Counted from the stretch's first letter, positions 8,749 through 18,321 are shown. The stretch is 64,000 nt of DNA from Bacteroidota bacterium (GCA_018267135.1 JAFDZA010000030.1:18846-82845); one strand, 5' to 3'. Notes: generated from the sequence alone by a model not told the origin. Program-made: numbers and translations.

Positions 8749-9877
8749 CAAACTCTTCATTAATGGTTTTGAGCAGATAACTTTTTGCATCACTAAAATA
8801 TTCCCAAAACATCGTGCCGGCCAGTTTGTATTTCTTTACATAATCGCATTTCTTTTTAACCGACTCCTCGTCATCGTACGTAATAAATATTTTCTTATCA
8901 GCATTAAACAAATAAGATGCCTGCGAGGCGGCATCCCAATGTCTTACAAATCCTTTTTTGTTTACCAAACTATCCTTAAGAAAGGTGTAACCTCCGCCAA
9001 ACATCGGGCGCACCGGTATTTGGTATAGACCATTGTTTTCCGTGCTGGCCGTTATTTTTCCTTTTCCGTAAAATCCTATTCCCATAACAACCTTCGAAAG
9101 ATCCACTCCCACCTTTTTTAAATTTTGAATACAGATATCCGTTGAATAGATATACGGCATATTGGCCGGAGCATATAGGTTTGAGTGATGTGCCGCCATA
9201 TTATCGTAGGTACCATCAAAATCATAACTCATCAGGTTAATATAATCCAGGTATTTCTGTGCCATTTCCATTTGGGTGTGCTGCAAAAACTCGCGCGAGC
9301 CGCCAATGGCGGTGGTTACTAAATATTTCTTGTTGGTTTTCTTACTCAGGGCATCTAACTCCTCGCGAAGGTTTTTAAATAAATTGGTATAGCCGGTTCG
9401 GTCTTGCGGGCGAAATACATTGCTGTCGCCCACCATGCCCGGATATTCCCAATCAATATCTACACCGTCTAAATGGTATTGGGCCACAATCTGTACTGCG
9501 CTTTGGGCAAACAGGCGGGTAGAGGCCTCCGTTAATACGGCATCCGAAAAATGTTTGCTCCAGATCCATCCACCCACTGATATTAGAATCTTTAAATCCG
9601 GATTTTTTAGTTTCAGCTTATTCAGGTTCCGGAAATTTACAGTGTCGGTCTTTTCGTTGTGCAGCCAGGCCAAGTTATCTTTTATGTCAACAAAAGCATA
9701 ATTGATGTGCGACAGCCGGCTTGCTTCCATTACGGAAGTCTCAACAAGGTTGCCATCGTATCCACCCACGTAACCGATTATTACCGGCTTGGTTGATTTT
9801 TGGGCGAAAGAAAAAAGAGCCGTTGCGGGAACTAAGAGGCAACTCAGAGCGATCGAAAAAAGAGTGCGTTTGTGCAT
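8735..9877 (-). CDS. Glycoside hydrolase family 18 protein (chitinase-like), secreted
   Basis: A 380-residue protein with a Sec signal peptide (MHKRTLFSIALSCLLVPATA, cleavage likely after FSFA) and one GH18 TIM barrel. The catalytic motif DxxDxDxE is complete as D137-G-V-D140-I-D142-W-E144, with E144 the proton donor. Upstream strands SHINYAFVDI and KILISVGGW are typical, and the C-terminal AGTMFWEYFSDA supplies the conserved Trp near the barrel end. It should hydrolyse beta-1,4-N-acetylglucosamine links in chitin or peptidoglycan-derived glycans outside the cytoplasm. There is no carbohydrate-binding module. It is divergent from the GH9 gene, suggesting a polysaccharide-degrading pair. Confidence 0.92.
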   Translation of the reverse strand: MHKRTLFSIALSCLLVPATALFSFAQKSTKPVIIGYVGGYDGNLVETSVMEASRLSHINYAFVDIKDNLAWLHNEKTDTVNFRNLNKLKLKNPDLKILISVGGWIWSKHFSDAVLTEASTRLFAQSAVQIVAQYHLDGVDIDWEYPGMVGDSNVFRPQDRTGYTNLFKNLREELDALSKKTNKKYLVTTAIGGSREFLQHTQMEMAQKYLDYINLMSYDFDGTYDNMAAHHSNLYAPANMPYIYSTDICIQNLKKVGVDLSKVVMGIGFYGKGKITASTENNGLYQIPVRPMFGGGYTFLKDSLVNKKGFVRHWDAASQASYLFNADKKIFITYDDEESVKKKCDYVKKYKLAGTMFWEYFSDAKSYLLKTINEEFGYQR

Positions 9878-10003
9878 GTTATTTTTTTGTTAAATAGAAC
9901 AAGTGGTATCTCCAACTAAACAAAATATCATTGCCTTATTCTGTTCCGGATGATATATTCACGCAAAAAAAATAGTTCACCAACAATTTCCAAACAAATA
10001 AGA

Positions 10004-12451
10004 ATGAAAAAAATAGCAACTACCTTAATGAGTCTAATTTTATTCAGCAGTTTTTTGCTCGCACAAATTGATGAATCGCTAAAAGAAGATATACGCAAAA
10101 CAGGCTATGTACATACCCCGTTGACGTTGGATTACAGTAAGTCGCTCGAAACCCGGGGTCTTGCCAAAAAGGTATTGGCTTCAGTTGTTCTCTGCGATAT
10201 GGAAAATTTAGACAAGTGGTCGCACAAGGGTTTTGGCGGTATGCGTCTTACTGCCGAAAGAAGTAAGTCGGGGAAAAACAGCTTGCGTCTGGTATCTCAA
10301 ACTACTAATCCCACCTTTCTGGGCTGGGGTGTAGGCATGGGCACTTCCATGGCCACCTACGAAGTGGGCGGTGCTAACTGGGAAAAATACAATCGTCTTC
10401 ACTTTTATATTTATCCGAATTGTGAAGGCGCGCGCAGCATCTACCTTAATTTGTACGTTGAGAATGACGGCAAAATAAAAGTGCCCGATCCTTACGAGCG
10501 CGAAGGGATACATGAAATCAACTTAGTAAACGGGCAATGGAATGAGTGCTATGTAGAGATGCCCGAGCTGCCGCGCGATAAAGTCAGCCGCCTGAAGTTT
10601 GCTATCGAAATATTTGGGAAAGAACGCACCATGGGCGATTCGCTCAAGTTTGATATTGACAAAGTATCGTTGCAGACAGTAGAAAACCCAGAAGTAGCGA
10701 GCGGGTGGGTACCGGCTGAAAACCGGGTGATCTACTCCACCACCGGCTATGGCATAGAAAGCGAAAAAACGGCTATCGTACATGTAAAAAATAATAACGG
10801 CCAATTTCAATTGATTGACAACGCCACCAACAGCGTGGTGTACCAAGGTAAAATCAATACTCATAAAACAACGATCGGTAATTTTGAAACAGCCGACTTC
10901 AGCGATTTTAAAAAAGAAGGCCAGTACCAGCTTCGGGTAGGCAGTGTTTCTACCCGGCCCTTTTACATCAGCTCAAATATTTGGGAAAACTCTGCCTGGC
11001 GTATGCTGAATTATGTCTTCTGCGAACGCTGCGGATACCCCATCCCCGGCAAACACGGTGCCTGCCACAGCGATTTGAATGCTACTTATAATGGAAAAAT
11101 ATTTCCATTTAACGGAGGCTGGCACGATGCAGCCGATATGTCGCAACAAGTATTACAATCGGGCGAAATTATTTTTTCGCTGCTCGAAATGGCCAACAGA
11201 GCCAAAGAAAAAAATAATTTACCATTATTTTTAAGACTTCAGGAAGAAGCCGAGTGGGGCATCGATTGCATTTTAAAAGCCCGTTTGGGCGATGGCTACC
11301 GGGCACAAATCTGGGGTACCAACTTATGGACAGACGGCTACATTGGCACCAAAGACGATTCTTCGAGGTGGCGCAAGGTGCATGTTCACAACCGGGCTTT
11401 TGAAAATTTTGTGTTTGCCGGCATCGAAGCATTCGCCTCGTTAAGCATAGACAATGATCCGGTTTTAAAAGAAAATTTGCGCCAGGTGGCTGAAGAAGAT
11501 TATGCCTTTGCAAAAAAGCGGTTTGATAGCTTGGGGTTTAACGATCTCACCAGCATCGGAGGCGGGGGCGACCATGCCGCCATGGCTTCTAACAGCCAAT
11601 ATGCGGCCAACATTTCGTTTGCCTCCAGTTTGCTGTATAAATTAACCCACAACCCGGTTTATGCCAATGAGGCTGCCAAGGCCATTCAATATACTATGCA
11701 ATGCCAGCGCAGCGAACCGCTGAATGATAAAAATAAACTCAGAGGATTTTTTTACCGCGACCTGAATAAAAAATCCATCGTACACTATACTCACCAATCG
11801 CGCGACCAGGTGTATATGCAGGCGCTCACCGCCTTGTGCGAAAACCAACCTCAACATCCGGATTACAAAAAGTGGGAAGCCTCTATTAAAATGTATGGCG
11901 ATTACCTGAAAACCATCATGCAATATGTGCAGCCGTATGGCCTGGTGCCGAGCGGAGTGTATCAGATAGATGAAGTAAAAGATTCCGTTAATTTTTATAA
12001 AGTACAGGTGGGTATCTTTAAAGGAGCTGCCAAAAGCTATAAAGAACAGTTAGCGAACGGTGTAAAATTAGACGATCAACATTACTTGCGCGTGTTTCCG
12101 GTCTGGTTTTCGTTCCGTGGAAATGCGGCCGTACAGCTATCAACCGGAAAAGCAGCCGCCCTTTGCGGTAAATTTTTGCATGATAAAGAACTTACCAATA
12201 TTGCCGAACAGCAACTGTTTTGGATTGTAGGTAAAAATCCGTTTGGCCAATCTATTATGTGGGGTGAAGGCGACAACTACCCACAATTATATACCGCCTT
12301 GCCCGGTGAAACCGTGGGTGCCATACCGGTAGGTATGCAATCGAGGTATAATGAAGACAAACCCTACTGGCCGCAATTTAATACCGCTACCTACAAAGAA
12401 GTTTGGGTAGCCCCTGCAGCCCGTTGGCTATCCCTTATTTCTGAGTTTTAA
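10004..12451 (+). CDS. Glycoside hydrolase family 9 (endoglucanase-like), secreted
   Basis: An 815-residue protein when started at the ATG at 10004, which opens a clear signal peptide (MKKIATTLMSLILFSSFLLA). Next comes a region of about 200 residues that looks like a beta-sandwich carbohydrate-binding domain, then a cellulase N-terminal Ig-like domain ending in YQLRVGSVSTRPFYI, then the GH9 (alpha/alpha)6 barrel. The catalytic Asp pair is in GGWHDAAD (D393 and D396 counted from 9950) and the acid Glu is E817 in TYKEVWV. The KNPFGQSIMWGEG motif is also typical. Substrate is probably a beta-1,4-glucan, but GH9 also contains other beta-glycosidases. No sorting domain is visible at the C-terminus. 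Confidence 0.9.
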   Translation: MKKIATTLMSLILFSSFLLAQIDESLKEDIRKTGYVHTPLTLDYSKSLETRGLAKKVLASVVLCDMENLDKWSHKGFGGMRLTAERSKSGKNSLRLVSQTTNPTFLGWGVGMGTSMATYEVGGANWEKYNRLHFYIYPNCEGARSIYLNLYVENDGKIKVPDPYEREGIHEINLVNGQWNECYVEMPELPRDKVSRLKFAIEIFGKERTMGDSLKFDIDKVSLQTVENPEVASGWVPAENRVIYSTTGYGIESEKTAIVHVKNNNGQFQLIDNATNSVVYQGKINTHKTTIGNFETADFSDFKKEGQYQLRVGSVSTRPFYISSNIWENSAWRMLNYVFCERCGYPIPGKHGACHSDLNATYNGKIFPFNGGWHDAADMSQQVLQSGEIIFSLLEMANRAKEKNNLPLFLRLQEEAEWGIDCILKARLGDGYRAQIWGTNLWTDGYIGTKDDSSRWRKVHVHNRAFENFVFAGIEAFASLSIDNDPVLKENLRQVAEEDYAFAKKRFDSLGFNDLTSIGGGGDHAAMASNSQYAANISFASSLLYKLTHNPVYANEAAKAIQYTMQCQRSEPLNDKNKLRGFFYRDLNKKSIVHYTHQSRDQVYMQALTALCENQPQHPDYKKWEASIKMYGDYLKTIMQYVQPYGLVPSGVYQIDEVKDSVNFYKVQVGIFKGAAKSYKEQLANGVKLDDQHYLRVFPVWFSFRGNAAVQLSTGKAAALCGKFLHDKELTNIAEQQLFWIVGKNPFGQSIMWGEGDNYPQLYTALPGETVGAIPVGMQSRYNEDKPYWPQFNTATYKEVWVAPAARWLSLISEF

Positions 12452-12472
12452 ATTCGACATTAAAACCTTATC

Positions 12473-12498
12473 AAGACCGCTTTCGGGCGGTCTTTTTT
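12473..12498 (+). terminator. Intrinsic terminator downstream of the GH9 gene
   Basis: Arms AAGACCGC (12473-12480) and GCGGTCTT (12487-12494) form an 8-bp stem with a 6-base loop TTTCGG, followed directly by a T run. It lies 21 bases after the GH9 stop and insulates the downstream dnaN gene. Confidence 0.9.
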
Positions 12499-12563
12499 AT
12501 TTTTTTCCGATTGTCATTTCTTATTAACTTTACCGCTCATTATCAACCACTAATCAGATTTCG

Positions 12564-13688
12564 ATGAAGTTTATTGTCAACTCCAGCTACCTGCTCAAGC
12601 AGCTTTCTAATATTAACGGAGTCATTACCACCAACCCGGTAGTGCCCATTTTGGAAAATTTCCTTTTTGAAATAGATAAAAGCAAACTCACGGTTACTGC
12701 GTCTGATTTGCAAACGTCTATGATTACCGAACTGAACGTAGAATCTAAAGAGAAAGGCAATATTGCCGTACCTGCCAAAATATTGCTCGAAACTTTAAAA
12801 AATCTACCCGACCAACCCGTTACATTTTCAATTGACGAATCCAGCTACGGTATAGAAATCAGTTCCGACAACGGCCGTTATAAATTGGCAGGTGAAAATG
12901 CTACCGACTTCCCTAAAGTTCCTTCGGTAGCTAGCGATTTTTCGGCTCATATCTCTACCGAAGTACTGGCGCGTGCCATTAACAACACCATTTTTGCTAC
13001 CAGCAGCGATGAACTCCGCCCGGCCATGACGGGTGTTTATGTTAACCTGGGCGACAAGAATACTACCTTTGTGGCTACAGACGGACACCGGCTGGTGCGC
13101 TATCGTAGATCGGATATAAAATCAGAAAACGGAAACACCATCATTATACCTCGCAAAGCTCTGAATTTACTGAAAGCAACTTTGCCCACCGAAAATACTG
13201 ACGTAAGCATAGACTTTAACATGAGCAATGCCTTTTTCCGTTTTGGAAATATCCGCATGATTTGCCGATTAATAGATGAACGCTTTCCAGATTACGAAAA
13301 CGTAATCCCTACTTCCAACCCGATTAAGATGACGATTAGCCGCACCGACCTGCTCGGATCGTTGCGAAGAATTTCTATCTATGCCAATAAAACCACCCAT
13401 CAGGTTCGGTTAAAAATTACGGGTAGCGAACTGCAAGTATCAGCCGAAGATATTGATTTTTCTAACGAAGCCAACGAACGTCTTTCGTGCGAACACGAAG
13501 GAGAAGATATTGAAATCGGTTTTAACGCCCGCTTCCTGATTGAAATGCTCAGTAATCTGGATACCGATCAAATCAAATTAAATATGTCAGCTTCTAACAA
13601 GGCAGGCTTAATTGTGCCGGCTGAAAAAGAAAAAGGCGAAGATATTTTAATGCTGGTGATGCCGGTTATGCTGAATCAGTATGCCTGA
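12564..13688 (+). CDS. dnaN: DNA polymerase III beta subunit (sliding clamp)
   Basis: A 374-residue clamp with the usual length and three-domain pattern. It starts MKFIVNSSYLLKQLSNI; the domain 1 signature PVVPILENFLFE and the domain 2 motif FVATDGHRLVRYR are present, and it ends in the conserved LMLVMPVMLNQY. The ring tethers the replicative polymerase and other clamp-binding proteins to DNA. It is not next to dnaA or recF here and is flanked on both sides by intrinsic terminators, so it is a single-gene transcription unit. Confidence 0.97.
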   Translation: MKFIVNSSYLLKQLSNINGVITTNPVVPILENFLFEIDKSKLTVTASDLQTSMITELNVESKEKGNIAVPAKILLETLKNLPDQPVTFSIDESSYGIEISSDNGRYKLAGENATDFPKVPSVASDFSAHISTEVLARAINNTIFATSSDELRPAMTGVYVNLGDKNTTFVATDGHRLVRYRRSDIKSENGNTIIIPRKALNLLKATLPTENTDVSIDFNMSNAFFRFGNIRMICRLIDERFPDYENVIPTSNPIKMTISRTDLLGSLRRISIYANKTTHQVRLKITGSELQVSAEDIDFSNEANERLSCEHEGEDIEIGFNARFLIEMLSNLDTDQIKLNMSASNKAGLIVPAEKEKGEDILMLVMPVMLNQYA

Positions 13689-13706
13689 TAAAACCTGAAC
13701 TGAAAC

Positions 13707-13738
13707 AAAAAGCCATCTCAAACCGGGATGGCTTTTTT
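13707..13738. terminator. Bidirectional intrinsic terminator between dnaN and pfkA
   Basis: An 11-bp stem pairs AAAAAGCCATC (13707-13717) with GATGGCTTTTT (13727-13737) around a 9-base loop. The A run on the left and T run on the right let it act for both convergent genes. It sits in the 56-base gap between their stops. Confidence 0.9.
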
Positions 13739-13744
13739 TATGGT

Positions 13745-14836
13745 TCAATCTCCAAAGCTAATACCCAGTCCTTTGGCCGCCTGCACCAAATAGGAGTTGG
13801 GGTTTACAAAATTAGGTTCGCGGGTGGCTTCCTCCAGCGTAACCGATACCACCTGGTTATTTTTTAAAGCTACCATTCGCCCAAAGTTTTTTTCAAGCAC
13901 CAGTTCAAAAGCTTTCACACCAAATACAGAAGCCAGCACCCGGTCGAAAGCAGAGGGTGTGCCACCGCGTTGCACATGGCCGAGTACGGTTTCGCGTATC
14001 TCGGCTTTACACCCGGCATCTTTTAGTTGTTTAGAAAGTTGATAGGCCACCCCGCCCAGACGCACATGCTCAGAGCCTTTCTCGCCTGCCGTAGAGGTAA
14101 TGGTTCCTTCTTTCGGTTTAGCCCCTTCTGCAATTACAATGTTTACAAACCCGCGACCTTTTACATACCGATTCTGAATACGCTCTACCAATTTGTGAAT
14201 ATGGTAGGGGATTTCGGGAATCAAACAAATTTCGGCTCCACCGGCAATGGCTGTGTGGGCGGCTATCCAGCCGGCATCTCGTCCCATCACTTCCATAATC
14301 ATGACACGGTGGTGGCTCTCGGCTGTGGTTACCAGTTTATCAAAACTATCGGTGGCGATCTGCACGGCTGTTTGAAAACCGAATGTCATATCGGTAGCGG
14401 AGAGATCATTATCTATCGTTTTAGGCACACCAATTACCGGTATTCCCTTTTGGTAGAGTACTTTAGAAATTTTTTGTGAGCCATCTCCCCCGATATTAAT
14501 CACCGCATCGAAATCCAGTTTTTTTAATTTCTCCACTAACTCGTCTGACCGATCAATAAATTTTACGCTTCCATCGGGTTGCGTTATCGGAAATTTAATG
14601 GGGTTGGATTTGTTGGTGGTTTTTAAAATAGTGCCTCCGCGCACGTGTATGCCGGCCGTTCTTTTAGAAGTCAGTTTTACAATTTCCTGCGGTTCGTTCA
14701 GCACCCCGTTAAATGCTTCGATGCTGCCATACACTTCCCAATTTTTTTCTTTGCGTGCTCGTTTGGCAATTCCTCGAATAACCGCATTAAGCCCGGGGCA
14801 ATCGCCACCTCCGGTAAGGATCAAAATTTTTTTCAT
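13745..14836 (-). CDS. pfkA: 6-phosphofructokinase, group III (mixed-substrate) type
   Basis: A 363-residue phosphofructokinase that phosphorylates fructose 6-phosphate to the 1,6-bisphosphate in glycolysis. The start GGGDCPGLNAVIRG is typical. The two phosphoryl-donor positions are Gly119 (GGDG, 116-119) and Lys139 (PKTIDND, 138-144). Gly at the first position is the ATP-type residue, while Lys at the second is seen in pyrophosphate enzymes and in the mixed-substrate group. From known family members with this Gly/Lys pair I infer ATP as donor. The gene stands alone between dnaN and the AbgB-like gene. Allosteric properties cannot be judged. Confidence 0.92.
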   Translation of the reverse strand: MKKILILTGGGDCPGLNAVIRGIAKRARKEKNWEVYGSIEAFNGVLNEPQEIVKLTSKRTAGIHVRGGTILKTTNKSNPIKFPITQPDGSVKFIDRSDELVEKLKKLDFDAVINIGGDGSQKISKVLYQKGIPVIGVPKTIDNDLSATDMTFGFQTAVQIATDSFDKLVTTAESHHRVMIMEVMGRDAGWIAAHTAIAGGAEICLIPEIPYHIHKLVERIQNRYVKGRGFVNIVIAEGAKPKEGTITSTAGEKGSEHVRLGGVAYQLSKQLKDAGCKAEIRETVLGHVQRGGTPSAFDRVLASVFGVKAFELVLEKNFGRMVALKNNQVVSVTLEEATREPNFVNPNSYLVQAAKGLGISFGD

Positions 14837-14943
14837 AAAGGTGCATTCAAATAATAAAAAACAGAACTGATCTCTTAAACATACTTTGATGATTCATTAC
14901 AATTAACTCCAATCCCTTATAAGGTTTTGAATCAGGAATTGAT

Positions 14944-16398
14944 CTATTTCATCAAATCTTTTCGGTAATCAAGCGGGGGCAGTCGGTCGCCTACCAATGA
15001 TTCATATTTAAACCCGGCTCCTCTCCTTTTATTCAATTCTGCTTTAGCCATCTCAATGGCCGAAGGGTTATTAAACAAATCAATTCCTGTCATGGCAATG
15101 GTTTTACTGGCCATGAGCATTGCTTTAAAACCAATACCGATAGCACCGGTGGCCGTACTTTGCCATGAATGAGCCGGAGATCCTGGCACCCATGTGGCTG
15201 TGGACAACCCTACGGTAGGCACTACCCAACTTACATTTCCCACATCGGTAGAGGCAGGAAAAAATACGCCTGTTTGAAACGGAGCAACCGTAGCTGCCTC
15301 TTGTATATCGGGCACTTCTCCCATCAAAGTGGATTGAAGTTTTTTGGCAAACTCAATCTCCTGAGCCGAATATTTCACCCCGCCCACTTGCATTAAGTTA
15401 GCGTGCATTATCTTGGCCAATGTTTCGTTGGGTAATAGATTATATAGCCCCGAATGCAACTCGTAGTCCATAGTGGTTTCCGTTCCCATTGCTCCGGCCT
15501 CGGCACACTTTACAACTCGTGCCCAAATATTTTTAGTAACCTTTACATCCGGATGGCGAACGGTATATTCCACCTCGGCAAAATCGGGAACAATATTGGA
15601 AGTAAGCCCGCCCTTGGTGATTACATAATGAATGCGCGACTCTTGTGGTACGTGCTCGCGCATCAGATTCACCATGTAATCCATTGACTCTACCGCATCT
15701 AAAGCCGACCTGCCCACATCGGGGTTGGCCGCTGCATGAGCTGCCTTTCCATGAAACCGGAACCGGCCGCTAATGTTAGCTAAACAACTTTCGGCATTAG
15801 CCTGATTTTTATCTCCCGGATGCCAGTGCAGCACTACATCTACCTGATCGAATAAGCCGGCACGTACCAGATACGTTTTTCCACCGCCCCCTTCCTCTGC
15901 AGGGGTGCCGAATATTTTAATGGTTCCAGGCCGATTGTTTTTTGCTAACCAGTTTTTCAAAGCTATGCCGGCCGATACCGAGGCGGTGCCAAATAAATTG
16001 TGGCCGCAACCATGGCCGGGGGCTCCTTCTCGTATGGGCTTTTTGTACGGAACAGAGTCTTGCGAAAGCCCCGGAAGCGCATCAAACTCAGCTAATATTC
16101 CAATTACAGGTTGCCCGCTTCCATAGGTTGCGATAAAAGAAGTGGGGATACCGGCTACACCAGCTTCAATAGAAAACCCTTCCTTCTTTAGCGTTTGCTG
16201 GTGCAGAGCCGAGCTTCTTTCTTCTAAATAGCCCATTTCGGCCCAACCCCATATCTGTCGTGCTATAGCACAAGAGGAAACATATTTCTTATCGAGTTCC
16301 TGTCTTACAAATTGTTTGTCTTTTTCACCTTGGATTTTGAGTTGGGCATTGGCGCCTGTGAGTGTAAGCCAAAGCAACACTGGAAAATAAGATTTCAT
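14944..16398 (-). CDS. AbgB-like M20 family amidohydrolase, secreted
   Basis: A 484-residue M20 metallopeptidase-fold amidohydrolase resembling the B subunit of p-aminobenzoyl-glutamate hydrolase. The ATG at 16398 opens a signal peptide (MKSYFPVLLWLTLTGANA), which is preferred over the upstream ATG at 16416. Metal-site motifs include LAEFDALPG, PGHGCGHN, GTPAEEGGGGK and VLHWHPGD. The lid-domain motif is SGRFRFHGKAAHAA. It should hydrolyse an amide bond of an N-acyl amino acid or related compound in the periplasm. No AbgA or AbgT partner is nearby, so the substrate is uncertain. Confidence 0.85.
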   Translation of the reverse strand: MKSYFPVLLWLTLTGANAQLKIQGEKDKQFVRQELDKKYVSSCAIARQIWGWAEMGYLEERSSALHQQTLKKEGFSIEAGVAGIPTSFIATYGSGQPVIGILAEFDALPGLSQDSVPYKKPIREGAPGHGCGHNLFGTASVSAGIALKNWLAKNNRPGTIKIFGTPAEEGGGGKTYLVRAGLFDQVDVVLHWHPGDKNQANAESCLANISGRFRFHGKAAHAAANPDVGRSALDAVESMDYMVNLMREHVPQESRIHYVITKGGLTSNIVPDFAEVEYTVRHPDVKVTKNIWARVVKCAEAGAMGTETTMDYELHSGLYNLLPNETLAKIMHANLMQVGGVKYSAQEIEFAKKLQSTLMGEVPDIQEAATVAPFQTGVFFPASTDVGNVSWVVPTVGLSTATWVPGSPAHSWQSTATGAIGIGFKAMLMASKTIAMTGIDLFNNPSAIEMAKAELNKRRGAGFKYESLVGDRLPPLDYRKDLMK

Positions 16399-16448
16399 AA
16401 CTCGGGTTTTCCACAAGTTAGAAAAACGAACGAAAAGCGGAAATAAAA

Positions 16449-17411
16449 TTATGATTCGTTAACAGAAGCCCGTTTCAGTCTATCATTTACCGCACGGCCG
16501 AGCCCCGTGTTGGGCACTTCTTCGGCAATAATTAAATCAATCAACGATTGATCTAACATGCGTAAAGCGGTAAATAATTTCTGAGCCGCTTCATCTACCT
16601 TCCCCGCCTGCGAAAGAATTATTTGTTTTTTTATCGCATTGGACTGATATGTTTTTTGAAACGCTAACACACCAACTAATTTACTGGAGTGTTCTACAAG
16701 TAATTTCTCTATGTCACCCAAGATTAATCGCACGTGTGGTGCATAATGACTTTGTAGCTGGCCCGGAGCAGCCGGGCGAGAAGAGCTTTGTATAATAGTT
16801 TTCACTTTCCCCACCACCCGTTCGATCTGCTCCACCTCCAGCCCACCTACCCGGTAAATAACCGGAGCTTCATTTTCAAACCCTACAATGGTAGATTCCA
16901 TACCTACCACACATTCGCCTCCATCTAAAATATATTCAATTTTTTCACCCAGTTGATCGTTTACATGCTGTGGTGTGGTAGGGCTGATATACCCAAACGG
17001 ATTGGCACTGGGAGCTGCCAACGGAAAAGGAAGCGATTGTAAAAGTGATTGAGTGAGTGGATGATTGGGGCACCGCAGCCCGACCCGATCCAGGCCGGAG
17101 GTAACCAAATCCGGAATGATGCTCTGTTTCTTCAATAAAATGGTAAGCGGCCCCGGCCAAAATGTTTTCATCAATAAAACGGCTGGTGGTGGTACGCTGC
17201 TTGCATAGCGGGTAACCTCTTCGGCTCCCGGCAGGTGCACAATCAGCGGATCAAAGTACGGACGGTCTTTTACTTTAAAGATATCGGTTACAACATCAGG
17301 GTTTAGGGCATTGCCGGCTAATCCATAAACCGTTTCAGTGGGGATGGCTACAATTTTTCCTGCCTCCAACAGCCGTTTGGCTTTACCTATGTCTTTCCCG
17401 ATCTCAGCCAT
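16449..17411 (-). CDS. L-threonylcarbamoyladenylate synthase (Sua5/YrdC/TsaC family)
   Basis: A 320-residue enzyme that makes threonylcarbamoyl-AMP from threonine, bicarbonate and ATP for the t6A37 modification of tRNAs. The YrdC domain (about 1-200) shows IPTETVYGLAGNA, KDRPYFDPLIVH and SANPFGYISPT. The remaining 120 residues form the extra Sua5 C-terminal domain (APGQLQSHYAPH), so it is the long Sua5 form rather than short TsaC. Its start overlaps the 3' end of the Nudix gene by 8 bases, which implies co-transcription and translational coupling. Confidence 0.93.
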   Translation of the reverse strand: MAEIGKDIGKAKRLLEAGKIVAIPTETVYGLAGNALNPDVVTDIFKVKDRPYFDPLIVHLPGAEEVTRYASSVPPPAVLLMKTFWPGPLTILLKKQSIIPDLVTSGLDRVGLRCPNHPLTQSLLQSLPFPLAAPSANPFGYISPTTPQHVNDQLGEKIEYILDGGECVVGMESTIVGFENEAPVIYRVGGLEVEQIERVVGKVKTIIQSSSRPAAPGQLQSHYAPHVRLILGDIEKLLVEHSSKLVGVLAFQKTYQSNAIKKQIILSQAGKVDEAAQKLFTALRMLDQSLIDLIIAEEVPNTGLGRAVNDRLKRASVNES

Positions 17412-17937
17412 GTTGCCTTTTCGTTTTCATCCGGAGAATGGATGGCTCGGTGGTAAACTTTTCTATCTCGGTAAATGAAACCCATTTTACATCGTGCGAT
17501 TCTTCACTCACTATTATCTCTTCCGTTTCATCGGCCTGTAATAAAAATCGGACATCATAATGTAAATGTGAAGGGAAATCTTTTCGGGGTGGGATCGTGT
17601 GGATATCAATATCAAAAACAAGTTCATTTACTAAAAAATTAATAACTCCGGTTTCTTCCCGCGCTTCTTTCAGTGCCACACGCAAAATATTTTCATCGTC
17701 ATCGGCATGGCCACCGGGTTGCATCCATCGGTTTAGTTTGGAATGATGTACCAATAGCACCTTGCTATGGTCTTGGTTTAGTATCCAGGCAGAGCCGGTA
17801 AGATGCCCCGGCAAATGTGTACGTTTATAACAATCGGGCGATTTTAATAAATCGAGAAAAGAAGAAACGAATGTCTGTTCTTCACTAAAAATAGTTTGGT
17901 ACGCCTGAAGCGAACGAATCAAAGCCTGGCGATACAC
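17404..17937 (-). CDS. Nudix hydrolase
   Basis: A 177-residue Nudix-fold pyrophosphohydrolase. The Nudix box is GHADDDENILRVALKEAREE followed by TGV, matching Gx5Ex7REUxEExGU with Lys in place of the usual Arg. The catalytic helix Glu residues are intact. The preceding PGG and LLVHHSKLNRWMQ motifs are also typical. The substrate is some nucleoside diphosphate linked to another moiety and cannot be assigned further. The start is GTG, sharing one base with the TAG stop of the upstream gene. It is the middle gene of a three-gene minus-strand operon. Confidence 0.85.
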   Translation of the reverse strand: MYRQALIRSLQAYQTIFSEEQTFVSSFLDLLKSPDCYKRTHLPGHLTGSAWILNQDHSKVLLVHHSKLNRWMQPGGHADDDENILRVALKEAREETGVINFLVNELVFDIDIHTIPPRKDFPSHLHYDVRFLLQADETEEIIVSEESHDVKWVSFTEIEKFTTEPSILRMKTKRQHG

Positions 17938-18284
17938 TACTGAATAACAATCGTAGCTTTATTAAACTCTCCTTTTTTTAACTGACCGATTTTTTCGCCT
18001 CCACCGGTATTGTCTTTGTCTCCCTTGCGGCAAAGAATAAAGTACGATTCCGGTTTCAACTTTTTAAACTTGGCAACACCTTTTTTATCGGTTGTAGCTT
18101 CTTCTAATACATTGGTTTCTTTGGTAAAGTCTTCCTGTTTTTCAAAAATTTTAACCGAAACACCTTCTACTGTGTTCCCCAACTCATCGCGCACGGTAAT
18201 AGTAAGAGAGGTATTAAAAAGCTGGGCTGAAGTAGACAGCGCACCGGCTGTAAATAAAAGCATTGTGAGCAATATCGGTTTCAT
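17937..18284 (-). CDS. Small secreted carboxypeptidase-regulatory-like (Ig-fold) protein
   Basis: A 115-residue protein. The ATG at 18284 starts a signal peptide (MKPILLTMLLFTAGALSTSA) ending before QLFNTS. The mature part is one beta-sandwich of the CarboxypepD regulatory / Cna-B type: TITVRDELGNTVEGVSVKIFE, then GVAKFKKLKPESYFI. Such domains act as adhesive or structural modules on the outer membrane or cell surface. The longer upstream extension to 18398 would overlap the helicase gene and lacks sense. The stop overlaps the GTG of the Nudix gene. Confidence 0.75.
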   Translation of the reverse strand: MKPILLTMLLFTAGALSTSAQLFNTSLTITVRDELGNTVEGVSVKIFEKQEDFTKETNVLEEATTDKKGVAKFKKLKPESYFILCRKGDKDNTGGGEKIGQLKKGEFNKATIVIQ

Positions 18285-18321
18285 AATGTTTGGTTTAGTG
18301 CCTGCAAAAGTACTAACTCGT

